Assembly: GCF_963583255.1 (NCBI RefSeq)
Contig: NC_084815.1
Location: 6,433,724 to 6,497,723, forward strand
Source of the DNA: Pyrus communis
Taxonomy: Eukaryota > Streptophyta > Magnoliopsida > Rosales > Rosaceae
Direction of reading: 5' to 3'
DNA length: 64,000 bases
In this document: positions 24,101 to 33,711 of the stretch, one piece after another
Numbering within the stretch: position 1 is the first letter of the stretch
Layout of the letters: the number at the start of each line of letters is the position of its first letter
The notes under the pieces: generated by a model
Database searches by the model: none
Told to the model about the DNA's origin: nothing
The model's input: only the letters and a program-made list of their open reading frames with translations
Program-made: the position numbers and the translations under genes

Positions 24101-25303
24101 CGCTCTGATCATCTTTTAACTTAAGCACCTTATTACACTGATGCCGTTGTAATGTAGACTGATGGAAGAATTTAGTATTGGCATCCTCCACTTAAAGCCA
24201 ATTCACCCGCGATCGCTAATGCCAGAACTTTTCCTCATGTTGCCGTAACTTATCCACCTTCAAGGATAACACTTCAATTTGCGCGACATTAGACTTCCAA
24301 TCCTCTTGAAGCTTGCCCAAAGATTCCTCCATCACCTTAATTTGCCTAGTACGACTATAAAACTTCTTTCGACTCCACTTCATCAGCTTGGAGCGATAAG
24401 CATTAATTCTCCACAGCCATTGATCCATATACCCCCCTCAAAACACCGAGCCCAACATCGCTCCACAATATCCTTACATTCAGCTTCCTTCACCCAAAAA
24501 GCTTCAAACTTGAATATACGTTTTCTTTTACCACAGACAGGATCACCATGCACAATAACCAGGTTATGATCAGAACCAACAGCCGCACCAATGAGAGAAC
24601 ATGTATTAGGTCAACAATCAAACCACTTCTTATTCACTAGACCCATGTCTAATCTAACCTCCACCAAGTGCCCATTGCGAGTGCCCCTCCAAGTATATTT
24701 GGGACCACATGATTCCACCTCCAGTAATTCCATACAGTTCATAAAGCCACCCAAGTATCTGGAACGGTGAGAACTAACCTCTGCACCATCATCCTTCTCC
24801 CAATCCCATAGATAGTCATTAAAATCACCACCATAAATCCAGGGAATAAAAGAATGAGAAAAGTCACGTTGCATACCTTTCCAAAAATCACTTTTTGCCG
24901 CCCAATAAGGGATGTTATACATATCGGTAAATTTGAAGCTAATTTGCCTTTCAACATCACGACAGCTAGCATCAATAAATGATTGAAAGGCATCCACGAT
25001 GTCCACCTTCACTGACTCATTCCACCATAAACTCAGCCCACCCGCTATTCCAACCAGCTCCACATTAAAACCATTCACATATTTCATTCGTTTTCATAGC
25101 CCATCAAGTCTATAACCTTTCATTTTCGTTTCAGAGAGAAAGATTATAGAGTGTCGGTACTTCCTAAGCCCAAACAGGGCCCAAACTAGCGGGTCCGACC
25201 CTAACCCACGGCAGTTCCAGAACATCGAAATCATGGTGACTCGACGACTGTTGAAACAGCTGCCACCACCACTTGAAGAGATCCCCTTTCTCCTCACCAA
25301 CAA
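21171..25303 (-). pseudogene. LINE ORF2 remnant: endonuclease, reverse transcriptase, zf-RVT, RNase H
   Basis: Endonuclease: ISMFWNCRGLGSDP and SIIFLSETKMKG near 25110-25240, and WIYGGDFNDYLWDWEK near 24800-24850. Reverse transcriptase: AAAMQIGALKAPGPD, ISLCNYSYKILSKVLANCL, KAYDRVEWDFLV, SRGLHQGDPLSPYLFLF and FVDDSLLFLKAD (22861-24191). zf-RVT: LKCFMWKVLHCAIP with CPLCHSHKESVEHLFLLCPW (21638-22384). RNase H: KINVDASWDVATGNGYAGVV and VVESDSHDTISCL (21171-21662). The domains lie in several frames separated by stops, for example between endonuclease blocks at about 25090 and between RT and zf-RVT near 22660. The second position of the RT active site reads FVDD. The intact protein would nick target DNA and copy the LINE RNA; this one is dead. 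Confidence 0.85.
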
Positions 25304-25756
25304 AGCCTACCTTTCCAGTTCAGCTTCCTCCTCCAAATACTCTCATATCGCTTGATATTTACCATGCTTCATTGGAACTTGAGATATGAGATTATTGAGC
25401 TCACGCCCTTCTAATCCCTTATTCAGGTTTGAACTCCCATCAACATCGCCATGATAACCTGTTGTCCCCTTGGGTATCCACTTGCCTGCATGGGCGATAC
25501 TACCGTAGCTGTACGTAACCTCTGTGGGCTAGCCCCAGAATGGGTTGCACTTGCTTGACCCGAGATATTCAAAACCGGCCCCAAAGACACATGCTATGTA
25601 TGAGTGACAACACCCAAAAGGAAATTACTTAAGGCACCCATGGGCTGAGTTTCAGGCAATACTTGATTCAAAATTGTGGGCCTTGTATCAATCCTAGTTT
25701 AGTGGGCCAGAAGGCCCATCCTAGGGCCAGTTCGGCGATCTTGTCGATGTCATTGC

Positions 25757-26480
25757 TGAGATAGAAAGCGAAAGGGTTCCGTTAAATCACGGACTGGAGT
25801 CGTCCTAGTCTACTCTCCATAACCTGCCATACCACCTGGCGTAGGCTCAAAAGAACATTCCGTATTGGCGTGACTAATTATCCCACACCGATAACAAAAA
25901 TCTTGCAAACGTTCATAACGGAATTCAACCCACGTAGCATCATTATCCTCTCTTTGCACCTAACATCCAGTGATTAGCGGGTTTAGAGTATTCACCATAA
26001 CTCACACCCGAAGAAAGCCACGGGCCATCATAAGATTCTCAACCTCCATGAACACACCAATTTCCATAGCAATACGATCAATGTTATTCTCCGAACTCAT
26101 ATTAAGCAAAATACCATGAAGTTGAACCCAAAACGGAACAAATTCCAACTGTACTTCCTCCAACGCAAGTTCAGGAGGCAATCTCTGAATAAAGAAATTC
26201 TGCTTCATGACTACCCACAGAACTTGGCTAAGGATCCTTGATGCAGTATTTTCATCCTGCACAGTGATGATAAACGTATTATCGCGAACTCATTTAATCT
26301 CAATATCCCAATTCCTTCCACACCTCACGTAAAATGTTCTACATCCCCCATTTATGAAGTGATTTCTGCACCAAAGCTTTCCCCACCAACTTGATCCCAT
26401 GCTCCATAGCCACCAGATTCATAGATTTCTCAAGACAGATCACCAGATCATCAACCACTACATGTGCCATCTGACGATGA
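25757..26480 (-). pseudogene. LINE ORF1 remnant with DUF4283-like domain and zinc knuckle
   Basis: On the minus strand an interrupted frame gives MNLVAMEHGIKLVGKALVQK, then VQDENTASRILSQVLW, FFIQRLPPELALEEVQLEFV, PFWVQLHGI and GVFMEVENLMMARGFLRV, the pattern of plant DUF4283 proteins encoded by LINE ORF1. About 100 bp further is [14 protein letters not shown], a CX2CX4HX4C zinc knuckle (about 25880-25925). Stop codons lie between the parts. The probable role in the intact element is RNA binding. Confidence 0.7.
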
Positions 26481-27421
26481 CCATTTTGCAGAAGGTTACG
26501 CCTTAATTGGATTGCACAGAGCTGAGGAGTGCAACCCCAAAGATAGAAAGAATTAACATGGTTTTGGTAAATTTGTAAATCCAGCTCCCTGAAAGTTGTC
26601 TCACTGTGTAGCTAAATCAAACCCAGAGAAATCTCCCAACTTGAAACTACTCTGAAAGGAGGTTCATTGCATCCAATATTTTTAAAACTTTTGGTTGTAA
26701 TAGTACAGAGTGTTAATCTAGTCGCCATTAATGTTCCCAACAGAAGAATATTAATACTCTGCTAAGGTGGGTAATGATTATTATAGTAATTATTGTAATT
26801 CGATATGTCGGTCCTCACCCAGTTGACCACCTCAACAGAAAAACCCATTTGGACTTCGCAGCTCCAGGCGGAGAGGAAATAAATACCACCCCACCAAAAC
26901 TTGTTAGCTTCCCAACTATGAGCAATCAAGACTACAATCCCCTTGTTTGCACCCAAATAGTGAATCGAGAGGACAAGAATCCACTGAACAGTAGTCAAAA
27001 GCCAACAACCACCTCCTCACACAGAGGAATCAGGAACAGGAAGGAAGGAATAGAGAATAAAAGCTAAAAAGGCAAATAATCCACATCCGAAACGACAAGA
27101 TTAGGAACCTAATTGAAAGAATCAAACTCCCACACAGGAAGAAAGACACTCACTCCAGAGGGCTCTCACAGTGGAGAGAAAAACTAACCTGACAAATTGT
27201 TTGATATTTTTTTTTCTAATAATGTTTTTATTTTTTATTTGTTCATTAAAATTAAGAATTCGTACCTTAACTTCCTATCAAGTTTAGAATTCATCATTGA
27301 AGTAAAATTTGTTAATTTACGTCCCTACATTTAACAGAATGTGCATCATTAGTTTTTGTCTTTAACTTATGTGAAAAAATTAACATATTTGTTAAACATA
27401 TCATCATCCACACAAAAGTTA

Positions 27422-27563
27422 GGGCAGTGCTATTCACACACTTATTTTTACTTCTCACACTCTAAAATTTTGACCGTCAGATCGGTGAATTGAAGAAAAT
27501 CAATGGTAAAAAATTAATAAGGATGTGTAGAAAATAAAAAGGGGTGTGTGAATAGGCTACCCC
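27422..27563. mobile_element. Small MITE with CTATTCACACAC termini
   Basis: The left end GGGCAGTGCTATTCACACAC pairs with the reverse complement of the right end, GGGGTAGCCTATTCACACAC. Both arms continue into T-rich then TCTCACAC/TCTACAC sequence. AAAGTTA occurs immediately on both sides (7-bp putative target-site duplication). No coding capacity. Confidence 0.75.
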
Positions 27564-28199
27564 AAAGTTAAATAAATAAAATAGTATAGCAACCACTTCT
27601 AATGTTTCAATCAAGCGAATTTGAAATAAAATTATAAGAGAAATATCAAAACTTCAACAAAAAAAAAATGTAAAAGCAACATTATCATTCATTGTACAAA
27701 TAAAACTAACAACAAACTTCAATTATAGTCATCCCTTGCTTAAATGCTTCTACAATATGAAGAGGAATGTGTGATATGTGCACAAGAGGATTCGGGCTAG
27801 AAATCAAGTTGGATTTGGATTGACATAGACGAATAAAGAATCAACCCAACCCAAACTGATAAATGATCAAATTAAGGTGGAGTTGGATTTGAGCAAGTTT
27901 TCTTTTATTTTAACTGGCTTGATCGAGTTTAAAACAGAATTAGACATAAGCAAATTCGGTCTCAAATGGTGAGGTGAAGCTCTCAATCTCAGACTCTTAG
28001 CCTCAACCTCAGCCTTAGGGAGTCGAGTCAGTCGAGGGGTGGTGGGAGAGAGAACGAGAAACGATGGCAAGTGGGGGGAGTCGAGACTGAAGTCACTAAA
28101 CTAAAATTGAATGAAAAATAAAAACGCTAATCCAATCTAACGGTGAAGATTAAATAATTACTGATGATTAAGTCCTGGCCATTAATTGTATTTATAAAT

Positions 28200-28397
28200 A
28201 GGGTGTTTCCAGGCCCGTGGTTCTTAAGTTATAGACCAACCCTGCCCCGTAGTTAACTTTAAACCCACCCCGCCCTATCCCGTTTCATCTCTGCCAAATT
28301 TGGCCCCGCCTGAAATCCACCCCGAATCGCTAATACCTGCCTTAACCCGCTAGTACCCACCCCAACCCGCGGGTCCAGGACCCATTTGCCCACCCCT
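28200..28397. repeat. hAT-like repeat fragment (CCCGCC/CCCACCCC-rich)
   Basis: It ends in CATTTGCCCACCCCTA, whose complement TAGGGGTGGGCAAATG is the typical hAT terminus, and its interior is full of ACCCGC and CCCACCCC motifs. The left end (TAGGGTGTTTCC) is only roughly similar and no 8-bp target-site duplication was found, so it may be truncated. Confidence 0.5.
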
Positions 28398-28596
28398 AGT
28401 ACCAAGGATGCGGATGAGAAAATGTTTTTCTTTTGTGTTTTGAAATTTCAAAAAAAATATATATATATATATTATCTAGATAAGTGACATTGTGATAACA
28501 ATGTCTATGAAAATTTATAAACAAAAGTCTATACAAAACTTCAAAATCCTTATAAGAGTTGTGGATTCTATAAATCTTATAAATCTCTCACTTTTT

Positions 28597-29260
28597 TTTT
28601 AATGAAGACGGTAGCATCGCATTTCATTGGAAAAAAAAAAAAAAAAAATACGAAAGGAGAGAAAAAGAGTTGGTCCAATTACAATGAATGACCATCCTCC
28701 AGAAGTACATCAGTGATAAAGTTAGGAAGGGTATCTAACCAAAGACAAGGACTAACTACACTAAGTTTATAGCGGGCTAGGCGATTGGCTACACAAAAGC
28801 TTTAGTGATCCTTAGCAACAAAGCTTTAGAATCCTCAATAATATGTCCAATAGGAGACATATTAGTGACAATATTCCTCAACGCCGAAATGATCAAAGGC
28901 TAGTCACTTTCGAAAGTAACATTTTGAAAACCCTTCGTCAACGCCAAAACCAAGCCTTCCCTAAAAGCTAAAGCATCTGCATGAAAAGGGGAGGGAACAA
29001 AGCTAAAGTTCTTCGCAACTCCTCCAACAAAATTTCCATGGTAGTCACGCACCATAATTCCAGTACCTCCCATCTCGAACAAAACTGAAGTTCTTCACAA
29101 CTCCTCCAACAAAATTTCCATGGTAGTCACGCACCATAATTCTAGTACCTCCCATCTCGAGATCTTTGCTTTAGGCACCGTCAATGTTCACCTTGAGTCG
29201 TCTTCTAGGTGGCGTTTTCCATTTAAGCTCTTCACGTTAAAAGGTCTGGGTTTTAAGGGG
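28597..29260 (-). mobile_element. 5'-truncated LINE fragment with RNase H remnant
   Basis: On the minus strand, GGTGIMVRDYHGNFVGGVAK, FHADALAFREGLVLAL and FQNVTFESD are the plant LINE RNase H fold. The frame then breaks at a stop, and homologous sequence runs to an A-rich 3' tail (complement of the T run at about 28600). An internal 82-bp direct tandem duplication (29006 and 29088 phases) repeats the start of the RNase H segment. The fragment interrupts block B relative to block A. Confidence 0.7.
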
Positions 29261-29547
29261 GCTTGTCAGAAACTAATTATGCATTCTTGTGGAACAAGAA
29301 GAAGTTTCTAAATTGACAACATTGTTGTATCAAAACTTGGATGCAATCTGGACTGGGTACAACACGTATATGCTCCGAGTGTTGCTATAAGTTCCAGTGC
29401 CACAAGATGGCTTGAAAGAATGAGAGAATATGAGTGTCACTATTGGAAACGGTCAACAGACAACGTATGTGTTTAAGTGCATGTGAAAGTTGTGCGTAAA
29501 TCTGACTTCTTACCATCAAAATAGTGCAGATAAATGCAAAACATCTC

Positions 29548-29900
29548 TTTCTTTTGTTTTTTGGTCGAAATGGGAAAATTCATTAAAAGAAAAAACAAGT
29601 ACAAAAGTTAAGAAAGGAAATACAACAAAAGGCCAAAGCAAATGATGAGCTATGACCCAAAACAACTAGGGAGGGCAAAACAAACTTAAGCCCAGCAAAA
29701 GCAACAAAGCAAGAAAAGAAAATCTTAATCTCTAACACCAGAGAACAGCCCACTGCACCCACTCCGTACTCTATGCTTACACCACATCCAAACTCGCTCA
29801 CGAACCATAAGATTAACCTTGAAATGCCGAACCAAATCAAACCCCCGAGACCCAAAATGCAGAGAGCACCACCTGCATAGAGAACCAAGAGACCAAACAA
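29548..29900 (-). repeat. Probable LINE 3' end fragment
   Basis: This is the beginning of the insertion that separates the two halves of block B. On the minus strand it ends ...TTCCCATTTCGACCAAAAAAC followed by an A-rich run, resembling plant LINE 3' ends. It contains no recognisable protein domain. Confidence 0.35.
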
Positions 29901-30002
29901 AAAAAAAGAAAAAGGGGAGGGTTGAAAGGGGTGTGTAAAACACCATTGTTACGATGCAAATCGTTACACACTTCACCCAAATTTTTTGGCATGGCAACAT
30001 TG

Positions 30003-30480
30003 TTCTAAAAATCCCCGCCTAGCGTCGTCTAGGCCCTGCCTAGGCACTAGGCGGTTGGACACTGCCCTGATTAATGCCTAGGCATTTGAAAATTTAGAAA
30101 AGGCGCCTAGACCTACTAAGGCGCCTGCCTAGACCGCTTAGGTGCTTGCCTAGACACCTGTCTAGGTTGCGACTCACTTAGACAGAAAATAGATAACTTT
30201 CATTTTGCATTATTTTTTTTAATAAATTGTAAGAGACTTATTGAATACTTAAATGAACACACATTATATGCTTGTTCCCCACGTTTTCATTATATTTCAA
30301 TATTTCATAATATATATGTCATTCTATTTTGTAATTTATGATGTAATTATATATATATTTTAAGTACAAAACAGACACTTATTTATATGAAATATAACAG
30401 ATTTACTTAAATCTGCCTAGTCCGCTTAGGCGCTAGGCCCCAACCCGCCACTTGACTAGCGTCTAACATCTTTTAGAACC
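30003..30480. repeat. Inverted repeat element rich in CCTAGGC/GCCTAG motifs
   Basis: The left side starts TTCTAAAAATCC and the right side, reverse-complemented, starts GGTTCTAAAAGATG. Both halves carry clusters of GCCTAGGC, GCGCCTAG and CTAGGCGG, with an AT-rich centre. This looks like a non-autonomous DNA element of a common plant repeat type. It is part of the insertion specific to block B. Confidence 0.5.
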
Positions 30481-30590
30481 TTGCATGGCGGTATGGTAAA
30501 GAGCTATGGGATGTGGAGCCAAGGAACCAATCGGGTCAAGAACTTCAAGAACAAGCTTATGGCTTAGTAAGAAGTGGGATATAGGAAAGC

Positions 30591-30990
30591 ATGGGTGAGA
30601 AAATTAGGTGGGAGAGGAACGGAAAAACGGCGAAGAACGTCGGGAAAACGACGATAAACGCCGAGAGAATGACAATAAACACTGGGAAATGGCAACGGAA
30701 GCCTCTCTGGAAACGAAACCTAGCAACCTTTGTTTACGTTGCTGGCCCTTGCTTGGGCTTAGGCTGGTTGCCCGCTCTCCTTTTCTCTCCTTTCCTCCTA
30801 GCCTCCTCCCCTTCCCCTTCCCACAGCCACCTCCTCCTCCAACTGGTTTTTTCTGGTTTTTCTTTCTTTTTCTTCTCTCCTCTCCCCCACTTTCGTGTTG
30901 GCTTCCATTACTTCCTTTTGGCTCTGTGCTTCTCATCTACCCTTCCGCTGCCTCTAGCTGTCAAATTGTGAGGTCGTGGCTTATTTTCCC
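30591..30990. other. End of block B insertion, no gene supported
   Basis: GAAAACG/CGGGAAAACGACG-rich and then CT-rich sequence. Long open frames exist on both strands (for example 30591-31045) but their products are low-complexity Lys/Arg- or Pro/Ser/Phe-rich peptides without a domain. Homology to block A resumes near 30990. Confidence 0.5.
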
Positions 30991-33452
30991 GGCAAAATAT
31001 CTTTATCTCTGCTATTATAAAGCCAAGGTCTGTTTGGTGAAATAATGCGTCGACAAAATAGTTGGACAAAAATGCCCATAAAAAAAAATAAAAAAATAAA
31101 AAAAATAAAAAAAAAACTGTATTTGCCACGAATAAATAAATAAATAATTGTTGTGAAAATTAGATCAACAAAAATCAATCCAATTAAATTCCAAATTTTA
31201 ATGTTCTCAAGTATACGAAACAGATGATTGTATAGCAAATAAGCACATATTTCATTCCATAGATATCAAATTAATTTTAAGAATCTTACTACCTAACTCA
31301 AACAAATTCTAATTGAGAAGTCTTAACAAAAAAGATATGAGATTTTGAATTAAACTAAAATTCTCCAATGTTGATGATATATTCCCTAAACTATTCAATG
31401 TTCATGACATCTAGGCGCAAAAGTATCCTTACATGTTAACCCTCTATGTAGCATCTAGACGAATTTAAACAAAAATCCATTAAGCTCTACGAAATTTTTT
31501 GAAAAATCACACAAACCCTAATTGCAATGAAACCGCCACCACCCCCCTGCAGAGTCACATCAGATGCAGTTAACAAAGAAAAAGGCCTTCAACCCTAAAA
31601 GCCATGAAGTGAGAAGAAGAAACATACAGCAGGTTGCGCTCTCATTTTCTAATTTAGTTAGATTTATTTTGTTAATCTACTGACTGTTTTTCTTTTTGGA
31701 TTAATTAGTTCTAATCCTTGTCAAATGTGATGCTAGAGTTAAGTTATTCTCTGCACTTGAAAGTTATGTACACAAAGGATCTGTAACCATTTGACTACTA
31801 GGTACGGATTTTAAGTAATAATAGAATGTACAACTTTCGGCATTTCTGTGCATCAGCATGTCGTGTCGTCATCGAGTACGATATGATGGGTACAACCGTC
31901 AATCTGTAATTTCGTAACAGATTACATTTCACCCAAGTTTGAAGTTATGTACAATATGCCGTTTTTGGTATTTACAAAGCCTATATGATGGTCTCAACCC
32001 TAAAAGCGGGGCGACGTTTATGCCGGCTAGTGATTTGCCGAGTACTGTCGAACTATCTGAATTAAATTTTGCCTCAATAGACGATTAAGATATCACGAGT
32101 TAGCTGCAAAGTGGTTGAATACGGTTTCGAGAGTGGACTGGCTAATACTGTATTCTGCAATGCCAAGTTTACTACTGGAAAAGAGAGATCATAAACAGCA
32201 CTGGTCAGATTGAGCATGAAGAAATATGAACAGACAGAAAAGGTATGACGAAATTCACCTGTTCCGTTTAAGGTGCCTAAAGACATCTGCAAGCGAGAGG
32301 CCCTGTCGATATGGCAACTGCAATAAAAGTTGAGATAGATTACAAGTTGCTATCCATGCTTAAAATACGCGCATGTCAATCTCGTTAGAGCCACAGGTGA
32401 ATCCAAGAGACCCCCGATCCACATTTATCCTACTGGCCATCGTTAAGTAGAAAGGCTTACATCGGTCCAAAGAAAAGGTAACTTGACCTGGGAATATAAA
32501 ACACTCCAAAAGGGACGTACCTTGCCCCACACTAACCAGAAATCAAGAATTCAGGGCTAGGGGTGAGAACATGAAATGGATTAGGGTCCAACCTCCTAGG
32601 ATTTTATTATATGGCTTTCAAGAGGACTGCTTTGCAAAACAAAAAAGAAGAAATTGAATCTTGCATTTTCAAGATTTGAGAATGTCTCTCTGGAACCCAA
32701 ATTCTCAAACTTTTCTATGAAATGAAAACAGTGAAAACGAAATAACACAAGTAGGCAATGTGTAACTGTGGACGACATTTTTGAGAACTATTTCAACAAA
32801 CTGACACTACTTGGGTACACTTCATAAAAGCCACAATTAACAAGAACCGCCCACACCAGTGGTAGTTGACAAGAAGTTAAGGAAGCTAACTTCAGAAAAC
32901 TAAAGAAAGACTATACTTTAGCGTGTTAATGAACGCGTGACCACTGTGAAAGCTATTCTCATTCGTATGTGGCCGACGCACACTCGCACACACTCATACA
33001 CTATTCGTGTTCCTCTGTAGCCCACATATTGGTTAGCTACAAGCTAACAGTCTGAGCATTTAGACTGAGAGTGAGTGTTATGGACCTAAATGTATCCGAA
33101 ATATGAGGTAGTTTGCATTATCCAAAGTATTTTTGTCTTTTAAAACACTGAATGCTTGATGGATATGGACTAGACAGCAGAACAGAGATTAAGATCTTTT
33201 CTTTTCTTCTTTAAATTCCATTATCTACACAAATGAAATCAACAAGAACTACTATCTGTAACATTAATCCAAGATAAATTTTACCTAATATTTAGCACTC
33301 AAGCCATTAAACCCCTGGAATATTGCACCAGGAAATGATGCAAGGACAAACGAATCAATTGCTGAAAACTTCTCATTGGACGGCCACCACTCAGAAAATA
33401 TTGGCAATGGTATACCCCCCTGCACAACATCCGAGAGTAAGGAAAAACTATA

Positions 33453-33704
33453 TATTGAATTTTTGAATGTCTATTTTTGTATATATGAAAACAAAGTACA
33501 AGGAGCTCATATAAATGAGCGGAAGAAAAAAGCAACAGAAGAAAGGAAAACAAAAAAAAACAGAAGCCGAAAAACAAGGGAAAAAGAAATCAGCAAAACA
33601 AGGAAAAGCAAAAAGCAACAAAACAAGAAAAAGAAAGCAGCAGCAAACATGGAATCATAAAACATGGAAAAGCAAATCCTTGATTTATGGCACTTCTTCC
33701 AATA
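33453..33704 (-). repeat. 3' LTR of the Copia element
   Basis: 252 bp, identical to 38137-38388 except at one position. The polypurine tract occupies about 33705-33716. Confidence 0.95.
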
Positions 33705-33711
33705 CTCCCCC

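Larger units (their letters stand above)
21001..27216 (-). mobile_element. Full-length but decayed LINE (L1-type, 6.2 kb)
   Basis: A 24-bp direct repeat with a single mismatch (20977-21000 and 27217-27240; it starts TAATAAT and continues T-rich) brackets the element as a long target-site duplication. On the minus strand the element ends in an A-rich tail (AAAATAAAATAAA, next to 21001). It has the L1 order: ORF1 (DUF4283-like with zinc knuckle), then ORF2 with APE endonuclease, reverse transcriptase, zf-RVT and plant RNase H. Both ORFs carry multiple stops and frameshifts, so it is inactive. The TSD is inside T-rich sequence, so its exact length is uncertain. Confidence 0.85.
27241..28403. other. 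Intergenic stretch between the LINE and block B
   Basis: No gene recognised. It holds a small MITE (27422-27563) and, at its end, a hAT-like repeat fragment (28200-28397), both listed separately. The remainder is AT-rich single-copy-looking DNA. Confidence 0.6.
28404..32790. repeat. Duplicated block, copy B (matches 10684-13570)
   Basis: It matches block A in order and orientation, including 28410-28600, 29280-29548 and about 30990-32790. Between these are insertions absent from copy A: a LINE 3' fragment with RNase H (about 28597-29260) and a compound insertion at about 29548-30990. The last part holds the final two ABCA1-type exons, as in copy A, after which the blocks diverge. Confidence 0.85.

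Noticed and set aside
30591..31129. Overlapping open frames on both strands at the end of the block B insertion
   Set aside because: Low-complexity composition, mutually overlapping, no conserved motif.
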